DNA of 64,000 nucleotides from Setaria digitata. Its lineage: Eukaryota > Nematoda > Chromadorea > Rhabditida > Setariidae. This document shows, piece after piece, positions 1 through 12,700 of this stretch. Position 1 is the first letter of the stretch. Each line of letters starts with the position of its first letter. The DNA lies in assembly GCA_003640385.1 (NCBI GenBank), contig RCAB01000052.1:124001-188000 (forward strand), in the 5' to 3' direction. Under the pieces are notes generated by a model. The model was not told the origin of the DNA, searched no databases, and was given only the letters and a program-made list of their open reading frames with translations. The position numbers and the translations under genes were made by a program.

Positions 1-3000
1 AAAAAAAAAAAAAACAAGGGAATAAATAACCATTAACGAATTTAACATCAGAAGCTTATTTTTGAGGTGAATCAGGAAAAAGCTTATTTCCATGGTAGAT
101 AAGGGAAAGACATTCATCACCTTAACTAAGTAATTACAAGATGAATTTGGACAATTTATCAAGTGCATTTTAGTACTATTCACAAATCATCCCGCACTTA
201 GCGTTAATATTACCAAATTAATTTATTAGTTTGCAATTTAAAACGGATAACAAAAAAAAAAAAAGGAGAAAAAATTCCTTCACTACGATTTGATCAATTC
301 TAAATCAAAATCACAATGCACAATAATTTAGCAAAATGATTGCTAAATTATTAAATAAATCCAAAGATTTCACTACAAAAAAAAAAAAAAAAAAAAATCA
401 ATGGATAATGTGCACTGCTTAAAAAACTGGAAACTGAAAATAGTTTTATGAATATAAAGAAAAGCGAAATTTTAAAACATATTGATACTATATATTTATT
501 CAATAAAATAAAAAATCAGATAGAAAATATATTGCAAATTATGAATTTCAATTTAAGAAAAGCAAAAGTCACCAAGGGCGTCGAAATTGTAATAAATGAT
601 ACCGAGAATGATTAGCTGCTGTAATTAACTGATACGAATAAATTTAATAGTGGGATTAAAAGATTTTATTGAAGGCTATTAACATTCAGTAAAACATCAA
701 TTTCGTCAGTTGCGCAATTTTTTATTGAATAGACAAAGCATCTATAATGTATGTAAAAAGTGTGGATAATGAAATTTACACGATGAAAAAAGAATAATGA
801 ATGTAATTTATGTTGCTTAATTATAAGATATATTTTCTTCAGGAACAGTTATATAAAATCAATAGGCTGAAATGAAATGCCTAAATATCATTTAAAATTT
901 AAAATATATCGTATCGTATTTTAAAGTAAAATTTACAAAAATTATTACGAAAAATAGTGAAATAATAAAAGCTTAAAAAATACATCTGCTAAACCATTGA
1001 AGAGAAATTACAAACAATGAATATAATAGACCAGAACTGATATCACCAAACTGCGTGATGTATGCATCTTCTTATCAACATTATCATTTTAATAAAATAA
1101 GTTAAATTTATAAAACAAAATCATGAAAGTTACGATTACGGTGTATTACGGTGTAATTTCAATAAAACATAAAGAATAAAATAGCAATTCTGATCTTTTT
1201 AATTGGCTCATTTAAAGCGTTCTTTGAGGAAGCAATGAAAGAATGAGAGAGAGAGAGAAAAAAAAAATAATTCATTCATAAAATAGCTACACAAATATAT
1301 TTTAAAATAGCTGATTTAATAAATTTTATATATATATCAGAACTTTTTCCGTGTGATAAACTAATTCTGCATATTATAAATTTGACTAGAGTTCGTCAAA
1401 TTTCCCACTAAAAAATTTCTAATTCGTTTAAAATTTATCCAGTTACCATTTGATCAAATGAATATATTTTTTTTTTTTTTTACAAACAAAATTCCTCTAC
1501 GATTAACTAACTAACTGCTTACTACTTTTATTAAATTATTTGTAATTATTTACTTCCCATAATTAGCACTACCGTTATCATATCTTATCTGTTACCAATT
1601 ATTTTATTTCTCATGCAATTTCCAAAAAATGTTGCATTTTGAACGAGGAAATAAATTAAATATATGAAATTGTCAGTTAAAATGCTAAATTTTACGGTCT
1701 AGTTGTTTAATATTTTGGTAATTTCTGCTAAAATTGCAATTTTGCCACATTTATCAACATCGCACATATCTATGAAGCAATCAACAATTTCAATTTCAAT
1801 TTTTTTATCTTTTTTTTTTTTTTTTTTTTTTTGCATAACTTGTCGGATTATTAGCAAAATATTTGTATCATTTAGCTATTTGGCAATCTCAAGAGAGTTT
1901 GAATTTGAAACGACTGGTGGTGTGGGAGACCGGGAGAAATCCCGAAATGATTGGATTGCCGAGTTTGAACTGATAGCAGAAGTTGATTCGTTCTTATCTT
2001 TTCAAAAAATCAACCAACCAAAAACTGCAAAAAAAAAAAAAAAGAGAAAGAAAAAGAGAAAAAGGAAAGAAAATAAAAGTAGAAGAAACAGGAGAAACGA
2101 GAAATCTTATTTTATTTATCTTTTTTTTTTTTTTTTTCATTTTTGATATGCTGGAAAAGAAAAAATAAAGAAGACGGAAAAAGAGAGAGGTAAAAAGAGG
2201 TAAAGAAAGGGAGAGAGAGAGGGAAAGAAAGAAAGGAATCAAGTTTATTTCTTCATTACTTCATTCTGTGCCAATGTTACGGTAATTTCGAGTTAAAAAA
2301 AAAAAAAAAAAAAAAAAAAAGAAAGGAAAAACACGTAACATGTTAACTTGCACGTAATTTGCACTTTCATTTTTGAAACTTCAATGCAAACCAAATATTT
2401 TTGCTGTAGTAAACATGTTTGTTTATCCATCGAAATTTAAACATTCTGCCAAATATTGGGAAAAAAAAAGTTGAAAAATTTTGTTATAACAATAAATTTC
2501 ATGAGATAAATGCAATTTTTCTGAAATAGATATGAAAAATTAACTCAAATTATGCTCGTATTCTGATCTGAAATATCAAATCGAATCAGAGTAATTTAAG
2601 CTTAAGCTAAAATTAGTAGTGATGAATGTAAGAGAAGAGAATGCCATAATTAATATTGCATTTTGAGTTATTATTAATTACTCAAAACATATTGAGTATG
2701 ATGCAACTTCCAAATAATTTATTTACACAAGTGAATGCCGAAGATCTATTTTTTATATGATCATTTCTTGATAAAATTCAGAAGGAGGTGTTTAAAAATA
2801 CAGATTGAATTGCAGGATTATAGTCCATTTCAAATTATGCAAATCAATATTTGATAAAAAAAAAAAAATGACATTTATTTTATATTATTTCAAGATGCAT
2901 ATGCAAAAATCAATCATTTATCTTTTTCTTTTTTTTTTTTTTTTTTTTTAAATAAAAAGAAAAAAGCCGAATGTTTTAGATGGATAATCAAGAAGTAGCA

Positions 3001-3420
3001 GTCTTAATCAAATATGGTAAACGAATGTGAAAATCTAAACAATTGAATTTTTTTTTTTTTTTTTTTTACACAACATTAAAATAATGCAAGTTTTCGTTCT
3101 AATTTTAAATTAAATGCATTAAAAATTTTTTTGTTCATATTTTTCAAATTAGTAAAATACTAACGGTGCAACCTAAATAATATGACTGATAAATAAATTT
3201 GTCAGAAAACACAAACGACTTCATAGCTATCATATTGACAGCAATGATGGACAATGGAGATTTGGGAAGTGACAGTTAAACAAGAATTAAAAGAAAAATT
3301 AATGAAGTCTATTAGATATTAAGTAAGTGATTAACTGCTTCTATCACTTTTTTGTTTTCTTTTTATTTTCTTTTTTTTTTTTTAAAGAGAAAAAAAAAAG
3401 ACAAGACGGACCCGTTGTGA
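1..3420. other. Gene-free AT-rich stretch
   Basis: No open frame here has coding character. The longer frames (for example 1703-2146) are built from poly-T and poly-A runs around 1809-1832, 2030-2042, 2120-2137 and 2297-2320. A short more GC-balanced island at 1890-2020 could be an exon or a regulatory element, but nothing in it is recognisable. It contains a 5-bp hairpin with a GAAA loop at 1931-1944. The rest is plain AT-rich sequence with mononucleotide tracts. Confidence 0.6.
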
Positions 3421-4849
3421 CATATATATATGCGTTTCCGCGATTACTGTTGCTATTACTGCTGCTGTTCTTGTTATCCTTGTTGTAGATAGTGGTAGTG
3501 ATGGTGTTGATAATAATAATAACAATAATAATAATAATAGTAATACTAATAATAATAAAGACAGTACCGATGATGATAAAACAGTATAATAGTGATAATT
3601 GGAATAATAATATCGAAGGCAAACAGAATATTAATAATAACGTTGATTTACAGTTTTTCTCGTGGTTTCGTTTTTCTCTGTCTTCTGTTCCCGTACAAAT
3701 GAAAAAAACAAAATTGTTCCTAAATCAGTTTTACAACTACTAATAAATTATGATACTTCATTAATACTTCACAAGACGAAAAGAAAAAAAGAAAAACAAA
3801 ATTAGTTGATAGCTTTTTCGTTCTGCTAACGTTTGCAAAACAGAAAGAAAAAAAAAAAACGGAAGAAGCGAATGATGATATCATGATAACGGATAATAGT
3901 AATATTATACAGTAGGATGATGATGATATTGCTTTTCTGTTGATAAAAAAATGTATATAAGTTGGATTTTCATATTCTTCAATTCCCCTCATATACACCG
4001 TACCCTATCTTCATTGGTTTTTTTTTTTTTTTTTTTTCGCCGTTAATTTCTTCTCTATGACATCAAAGATGACCATCTCATATCACAAAGTTTGTCAATT
4101 GTATTAGTAATAGCAGTCTATTTTAATTTAATAATTTAAAAAGACGAAAAAAGTTTCAATCGATAATATTACAATTGATAGCATAAGAAAAAGAGAAATA
4201 TAAAGTTACGATACAATGAGAGAAAGGAAAAAAGTGGAATTAATTTGTTCGATTAATGATTGCATAATTTCTACTTATTTCTACGGAAATTTTTTTTTTC
4301 TTTTTTCTTTTTTTATCCCAAATAACTTTGTGGCCATTTTAAAATTAATGGGTAAAAAAAGAAAGAGGAGAAAATCGCGAAATAATCGAATAAATGTATT
4401 GATCAATAAAACTTTTAGAACAATCTTTTTTTTTTTTTTTTTTCTTTTTATATAGCAGTGATTAAATATAAAAGTATATTTTTCATACCATGTCACTATG
4501 TAACAACATACTGACATGTTCGTTAGAAAATGTTCCCCTCTCCTTTAATGGATACTGTAAATGCAGTGTAGATACGTGCGTGCGTGGTTGCACCTACAGA
4601 GATATGTGCACGTCAGAATATACGTATATGTATATATACATACGTAGGCATATATATATATATATATATATATCGTAGGAATAAATTGATAAGTTTGCAG
4701 CCGTAAGTTGCAAACAACATATGATGGATGTATTGGTTGGATTGATATCGGCGATGAGGTGTTAAGAAAGCAGAATTGAAAAAATTAATCTTCCTTCTGC
4801 TACGGAAAGGAAAGGAACAGAAAAGGACGAAACGATGAGATGGGAACGA

Positions 4850-4945
4850 AATGAAATGAACTGAACTGAAATGAAATGAAATGAAATGAAATGAGATGAG
4901 ATGAGATGAGATGAGATGGCGATGAGATGCAATGAGATGAGATGA
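4850..4945. repeat. ATGAA/ATGAG pentanucleotide array
   Basis: A tandem array of 5-bp units, first mainly ATGAA then mainly ATGAG, with a few interruptions. The switch of one base between two blocks suggests the second block spread from a single variant unit. The minus-strand Ser/His-rich frame across it is only the repeat translated. Confidence 0.85.
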
Positions 4946-5544
4946 GATGAAGATGAAACGAAGATGATAGGATTGAAATGAATGTGTTGGGGTGGGATAG
5001 AAAACTGAAAAGTTAAAAAATCTTTCTTCCATTATCTCTTTTCTTCTTTATCCCGCCTAGTTTTTAGGAAAAATAAAACGATAAACAGCAATTTCTTCCT
5101 TCTTTCTTTCTCATTCTTCTTCATTAACCTCTCTTATTTTTGCTCTCTGTTTGTTGTATATTATTAATGTGATTAAAACAATTGTAACTGAAAAATTTAT
5201 ATATATATATATATGTATGTATAAAATTTTATAAAACAAAATAATTACAGCTCAAAGAAACACGGTAATTAAAAGGAGATGCAATGAAATTTGACAAAAA
5301 ACTAAAGCTTTTATCACTTATTATAGATAAAAATAATTGTATTTGTTGCTAATAATAATGAAAGAAGGATGAAAGTAAAGGACTGGTTTTCCAATTCCTT
5401 TTCCTTTTTCCTGCTCGCTTTCCACTTTTTTTCCCTTATTTTTCTTTATTATAATTATTACTGTTAGTACTAATAGTAATAGTAGTAGTGGAAGTATTGT
5501 TATTATTATTTATTATCATCATCATTATTATTAAAAGTAGTATA

Positions 5545-5690
5545 CTACTGTTATTTATTATTACTATTATTATTATTACTATTATTATTATTACTATTAT
5601 TATTATTACTATTATTATTATTACTATTATTATTATTACTATTATTATTATTACTATTANNAATATTATTATTAGTATTATTATTATTAT
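5545..5690. repeat. ATT/ACT array with assembly gap (NN)
   Basis: A 15-bp higher-order unit made of four ATT-type triplets and one ACT triplet repeats about eight times. Positions 5660-5661 are N, so the true length of the array is not known from this assembly. Confidence 0.85.
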
Positions 5691-6560
5691 TAGTTCTACT
5701 ATTACCACGATCAGTGACTTATTACCGTAATAAAAAGCGTCAAGATACCAATCCATTAAATAATTTCATAACTTTGGCTTTCTTCTTCTATCTAGTCCTT
5801 TTATCATTTTTCCGGTTGCTTTGTTTTAATAAATAAAGGATTAATAAAAGAATGAGTGAATGAGGAACTGGAAAGAATAAAAAGAGAAGAGAGCGAAGAA
5901 TAGAATAAATTCGCCTGTATATCCAATTTTATTCGCTGTTTTTCCAGTCACACTTGAGAAAACTTCTTCCATTTTAAAAAAATAAATATTAATTAAATTT
6001 TTGAAGTAATTGCGAAACAACAAAAATGACTGAGAGGAGGAGGAGGAGGTGGAAGGGGTGGGTTGGAAAATGAGTAGGTAGTTGAAGGAGGAAAATTAAT
6101 ATGAAAGTGATGATGGAGAGTAGGTAGTGCTGTTGATGATGATGGTGCTTCTCCTCTCTTGTTGTTAGCATTTAAGTAGTGTTAAAAATTAATTTGAAAT
6201 CAAAGAATGGTACAGACAGTGACAGAGCGATGTACAGACATATGCGTATATGTAATATAAATAGAAATAAATATGCTATAAATATAAATATATATAGATA
6301 TATATATAATGTACTTCGAGAACAATTTGTGGTTCTTCAAAAGATAAAAAAAATAGAACTGAAAAATTTTTAAGAGGGGAAAGGAAAGGTTTCAGATTTA
6401 CTCTTTCCGTGCACAAAAATATTCACATACAAAAAAAAAAAAGAAAAAAAAAGAAGGAAAGGAAAAGAAGAGATGGAGCGAAAGAAAGGGAAAGACGTTG
6501 AAAGGAGAAGAAAAGAGAGTGTAAAAAAGGAAAAAGAAATATAGATAAAAATGTGAGGAA

Positions 6561-6597
<37 letters not shown>

Positions 6598-7234
6598 GGG
6601 GGGAAGAAGAAAAGGTCTTACAAAATTTTTTAAATTTTCGTTTTTCGCCTTTTCCTATAGAAATTTTATTGTATTAATTTTTACAAGAAAAATAAATGGA
6701 AAAATGAGAGGATGTAATCATTTCTTATTATCTTAACATTATTCCTTCCATTTCCTATCAATTTCATTTGTGAATAACTCATACCTCGATTCCGATTCAA
6801 TAAAATCAACTAACATTTCTCATGTATCATCATTATCATCGTTAAAACTCTACTGTTATCATTATCACTGTTCTTAACATATCATAAAAGAAGGATGAAA
6901 AATGAAAGGGATCGAAACATTTAATATAGAATATTACTGAAATAACAATCATCTGATCATTGTGGTAACATCATAGCAATCTATTGTTAGCTTCTAATTG
7001 ATAAAGTGGAAAAGAAAATTGGCTTAGAAAGCCAAGCTAAGTGGCCTCATTTTATTCCAACACATTTATCAAATGGATGAAAACTGAGGGCCAAAGAAGA
7101 AAGACAAAATATTAAAATACAAGAAATACAATAGAGAAATGACTGATATTACATATCCATAGACCGATGCATTCCGGAAATCCTCCTTAAAGGAAAGAAA
7201 TATGATAAAATACATGGAAAAGGAAGAAAGGAGA

Positions 7235-7392
7235 GGAATGAGGAGGAGGAGGAGCAGGAAGAGGAGGAGGAGGGGTAGAAGGAGAAAGAGGAGGAGGAAA
7301 GGGAGGAGGAGGAGGAGGAGGAGAGGGAGGAGGATGAGGAGGAGAGGGAGGAGGAGGAGGAGGAGGAGAGGGAGGAGGAGATAAGGAAGAGG
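7235..7392. repeat. GGA/GAGGAG purine array
   Basis: An almost pure purine strand of GGA and GAGG units about 155 bp long. It is strand-asymmetric and of a type able to form triplex or G-rich structures. Leu-rich (minus) and Arg-rich (plus) frames over it are artefacts. Confidence 0.85.
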
Positions 7393-8389
7393 TGGGGTTC
7401 CCGATACTACCAATCCAATAAAATGCAGCAATTACCGATGATAAATAACAGCAATGATGACAATGATTACGTCAAGGCATTATCATTATCATCGTCATGA
7501 TAGTGACATCATTATCATCATTATTATTATCAACAGTGAATAAAATTTAACAAATTAGAATGGAAATGGTGCATACTAAATCATTCCCCCGCTATTTCCC
7601 CTCTTCCTCCGGTCCCTTTTTCACCCCGTATTCCTCCATTCCCCGTCCCTTCTCACCCGTATCCCCCATCTATCCCCTGATATATACTCCGTCATGTAAG
7701 ATGTATGAATGATATACCGCATATATCACTATTATCTATTTCTCTCTTCAATTTCATCCCTCAAAAAAAAGAAAAACTATTTTTTTTTTTTTTTATTACT
7801 AAAAATAAGCGGTAAAACGGGGGAGGGGAGGGGGGGGGGAGAAGAGGGAAGGATGATGTAATAAAAGATAAAAGAATAGAAAAGAGATAGATGCAGAAAG
7901 AGTGAGAGAGAGAAAGCAAAGAAGAGAAAAAGAAAGAAGGAGAGGCAGAAAAAAAAGGAATAGATTTTTACTTTTTTTTTCCAATTTCTTATTGAAAAAC
8001 AAACAAAATTAAATTATTTATTATATTCAATACTTTTACATATATATTATATATACATATATATATATATAAATATATAAAAAAAAAGGTAGAGAGACAG
8101 ATAGGTGGACATATACATGAATATACAAACGTACAGAATAAAAAAAAGAATGAAAGGAAAAATGAGAGAGAGAGAGAGAGTTTGACAGAGGTGGAGATTT
8201 TTTAGTTCGATTCGATTCCATTCGAGAAAGAGAAATGGAAAAGGAGTAAGTGAATGAGCGGGTTGTAAGGGGCGGGAGGGAGAGGGTGGGGCTTATCGGT
8301 TAGCATCCAATGATTGATGACTTCGTGCCCTGTCTATTCTTATTGCTGCTGTCGTTTAGGTGAAACCACCCCAAACGATAATAGACATC

Positions 8390-8500
8390 CAACACACACA
8401 CACACACACACACGCACACACACGCACACACACGCGTACTGATACAGACATACACATACACGTGCGTATACATACGCACACGCACAGACACGTACATCAA
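8390..8500. repeat. CA/CG dinucleotide repeat block
   Basis: CA repeats with scattered CG replacements, then a degenerate tail of alternating purine-pyrimidine sequence. Such tracts can adopt Z-DNA. The Cys/Val-rich minus frame is the translated repeat. Confidence 0.8.
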
Positions 8501-9030
8501 CGCACATGGCGTCTGATACCATTGCTACCGGTAGCAACCATCTATCGACCATATGAATGTCTGTCCCTCCTAGTATTATTACTTCCCCTCCCCGCCTTAT
8601 CATTCCAATGAAACCCGCTGACATCGCAACCGATATAACATTGTTACTGCTCCTCCTCAGATTACGGTATTCAGTAACGATGATGATGATGGCGATAATA
8701 ATGATAGTGATTATGTTGGCAAAATCATCGCCGACAGCAGTGTTCACAATAATGTGACGACTGTAATAGTGATGATAATGATGATGATAAAATAATGGCA
8801 ATAACAAATAATGATGTGTTCCCACTGATGATGACGATCATGCTGAACGCGGGTAATCATGAACTGATTATGGTATTTCTTGTCATGATTTCATGTAAAC
8901 AAAAGTGGATGACAATATTAATGAAGATGATAACGCTTATAATGATGAAAAGTGGTAGTAGTAAATTTGACGATGATAATAGCAACAACAACAACAACAA
9001 CAACAACAACAAAGAACGAACGATTTAGAA

Positions 9031-9674
9031 GGGAAGAAAGTCCACTGGTGCACTAAGTTTCCTCTCCTCATTCTTTTCACTTTCAACTATCGTCTATCGT
9101 TTATAAATATATATATTTATATATATAATATACAAGATTATTTTATAATTTATAAAATATTTATCAGAAAAGTGTTTTTTTTTTCAGCAAAATATAATCG
9201 TTACATTTTAAATTAGCCAAATTTTCATTCATTAAAAAAAAAAAAAATGACGCAAACTATGATGTGATAGGTTTTTTTTTTTGCCTATTTCCCGATTTCA
9301 GAGAGTCACATCGGAGCTTTTGAAATGGACTGCAATCATTTTCTTCCTCTTTTTTTTTTTTTTTTTTTTTTTTCATTCACTCTGATTACTGGCTAATTTT
9401 GCGAATAAATTTCGTTTTTTAATATGTGTGTATATAACACCGCTCTACTAATAGCATATAAATTTATTCTAGTACTAATATATGCAATCAAACTAGGTGA
9501 TCAGTTAATCTGTTATCATACTGATCGACTTATTTATTGATATCATAGTTGCAAAGAAGTAACAGATGGTGAGATAAGAATAAGGATATATCCTCGAGTT
9601 ATCACAGGCCGAATATAAGAATCAATTTTATCAGTCCTTTTCTTCCCTTCCTTTTCTATTTTTTTTTTGTTTTT

Positions 9675-9708
<34 letters not shown>

Positions 9709-12700
9709 GGGAATAATTTCATTCACTATAAAAGCTTTGTGTTAGATAAATTTAAAAGGTTGTTCAATTTTCCTTGAAGCAAAAGAGGATATTGGGAATG
9801 AAAGGAAGGAATGAATGAATGTTTTCGAATTTAATTTTCAAGAATAAAGCAGTAGAGCAATTGACAATTACATTAACGTGATGCTATATTAGCATTAATT
9901 TATTTAATTATGACCACAGAAAAGAAAAGAGGATGGGAAAGAAGGAGGGAAAAGAGAGAAAGGAGGGGAAAAATGATATGTTAGCAAAATTTATGGTTTT
10001 TGCAAAACTTAATGGAACTGTAATAAGTAAGAAAAATTATGATAACTTCTTGTTATTTAATGATTCAAATTTAAGTCGAATTTTGTGGAAATGAGATGAT
10101 TTTAAATAAAAAGAAAAAAACAATCACAAAATGATTATTTCAACTGGGTAATTTTATAATTTTTAATTTTAAATATAATGTGTGATAATAAAATTTACGA
10201 AAATCTTGTGTTTTTGTTTTTCAAGAAAATATAAAAAATTAAAAAAGTTATAATTGATAATGAGCAGTTGAAATAATTTACTCGATGAAAATAAAATTTA
10301 ATATGCAATATCTTTTTTCCATTTCAAACTTATCGTATGCATACTGAATATACTCGAAATGGTGAAGAAAAAAAATGCATGATTTTAAGGAATTTGTTAA
10401 AAAATAATTTTCGTTGCGTGGATTGTAAATTGTTCATAGCGTGTCATACATTTTTTTCTTCATTTTTTTTTTTTTTTTTTTTTTTTCTAAAAAGGTTGGA
10501 AATAGGTAAAAATGTATTGATGGCAATGATAAAGGAGAAAATAAAAAATGATTGATGAGTTATACTGTGATTTTAAATCATCCTCCTTTCCTGGTTTCTT
10601 CTTTTACTCCCCTCCCCTCCTCCTTCCTTCTTCTACCTCCTCAATCTTACCTTTTTACCCTGCTTTTTCCGTCTAAAAATAGAATCCATGATAAAAATCT
10701 TGGAAGAAGTTGTGATGATAATGATGCTGATAACAGAAGTCTTGAATTGATCACACAGATACTACGATATGCAAGGATGACGATGATGATAACAATGGAT
10801 ATATCAGTAAGTAATGGTGAAATGGCTTTTTGTGTTCATTATGAAGATACTGCAATAAGCACTGATGCTAGTGATAACGATGATAGTAAGTTATGAATTA
10901 CACTGATACTACAATATGTGTTAACGATGATGATGGAAGATAATAGATGATAGAAGTCTTACATTGATCACATTAATACTGCATATACAGTGCTGCTGAT
11001 AACGGTAACTGATAACACTGTAGGAATTGATATTGATGATGGGAGTTTCAAGTGATTATTTGATGCCAATATACGTATTTATTAAATATTAATATATAAT
11101 AAAGAAAAGCAAAATAAAAAACTGCTGAAAAATAACAATAATAAACAATAATAGTAATTAAAGTAATAAGTGTCAAGCTCAGTACTAGTACGTACTGGTA
11201 GGAATATATTTATTCCTTAAAAGAATTTTACTTATTTGTTCTCAAAATGACAGGAAGAAATAATAAATAGAAATACAAAAAAAATTATGCAAGAAAAAAG
11301 CAGTAAACTAAGGAGCAGAAAATAAAAATAAAAAAAAAGAAAAATTAGCATCGAAATGATAAATGCATTAATTTGGTATTTAGATATAAATACAATTAAA
11401 TGACTTCAATTTAAAACTGAAACTAATTTAACCAACTTATTACATTATAAAATTATGATTGAATTACCGAAATATCTGTTTACGTAATGTGTGTCTATAC
11501 AGCAAATGATAAATAAAATACAATAATTTCTTCACTATTTGTCTTTTGTTTGCATACGTTAAAAAGTTCAAAAAGTAATTTGCAGGCGAAGACATTAAAA
11601 AGGATTGTGAAATTCAATTAACATGCCGGAGTAAATATTTATAATTATTATTTGTGAAAGGGTAGGATAGGAGGAGATCCAAAAAAAAAAAAAAAAAAAA
11701 AAGAAAAAGAGAAAAAAGAGAAAAAAGAATTAATATTTACTGAAAATTTTCCAAATTTTAATTAAAATAACAGCTGAGGTAAAAATAAAAACACAAATAA
11801 TCGAACAAGGAGTGCTAATATTTTTAAGCCGGAAATTATTTCGAAGAATGTATATGTATATGCAGCAGATTTTTTCAAAAATAAAAATAAAAAAATGAAA
11901 TATTATTACTTTGATACTAATACAAATGACGAATTCATTTCTAGATGACAAATTAAAAATTCATTTCTTCGCTAGTAATAGATAAGGAACATTTTTTTTT
12001 TTTTTAAAGTGATTGACTAGAAACATGCAAATAAATAAGTAAGCAAGAAAAAATATAAACAAACAGACAAACAAACAAATGATGAATGAACGGATATATA
12101 AGTAAATGAATAAATGGAAAAAAAATAAAAAGGAGAAAGAAATAAAAAAAAAAAAAAAAGAAAGAGGACAAATTGTGAATGCAAATTGGATTATAAATCA
12201 GATTGATATAGTTATTTTGGTGATAAGACATATGAGATTGGAAGATGAGAGGCAAAAATTGAAAATTATCATTCTTCATACTATCAATTCTTATTGTTCA
12301 TGCTATTATTATCATTGCTATTGTTATCTGTTATGCTATTTGCTGTTGCTACTATTATTTTGATCAATATTAATTACAAACTGCTACATTTTGCTCTGAA
12401 AATTTCATTCATCCAAAAGCAAACTAAATGCTAACTAACCCCAGTAGGAAGCTTTTAGTCTTAGATAATTCCCAGAAGCTTGCCGTCTCCTATTCTTTAT
12501 CAGAATGTGATATCTTTGTTAGATGAACAATTCTGCTGAAAATCAGTATTTTAACATATGTTTGCGCTCAATATCAAAAGCTTATCAACTACTACTACCA
12601 TTTCAAGATGATCGATATGGAAATGATTAAAAAAAAATTTTAAAAGCACTATAGCATCCTATAACAATTTAATCACTTTTAATAACGGTATATATTTTGT

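Larger units (their letters stand above)
3421..9030. repeat. Microsatellite-rich region
   Basis: A dense cluster of simple repeats. It includes AAT/GAT-type trinucleotides at 3480-3600, a TA run at 4651-4672, ATGAA/ATGAG pentamers at 4850-4945, an ATT/ACT array at 5545-5690 broken by NN, GA repeats at 6560-6600, a GGA/GAGGAG array at 7235-7392, CA repeats at 8390-8440 with CA-rich flanks to 8500, GAT/ATG repeats at 8680-8950 and CAA repeats at 8981-9012. Open frames here (Leu-rich, Arg-rich, Cys/Val-rich or Ile-rich proteins) are direct translations of these repeats and I do not call them genes. The region could be intergenic or a long intron of a gene reaching in from outside. Confidence 0.75.

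Noticed and set aside
4850..4945. Possible CRISPR-like array
   Set aside because: Five-base units without unique spacers; it is a simple pentanucleotide microsatellite in eukaryotic DNA.
7069..7431. Leu-rich 120-codon frame
   Set aside because: It is the GGA/GAGG purine array read on the minus strand; no start context, domain or splice structure.
8340..8825. 161-codon Cys/Val/Ile-rich minus-strand frame
   Set aside because: Translation of CA/CG and GAT microsatellites; the period of the protein follows the DNA repeat.
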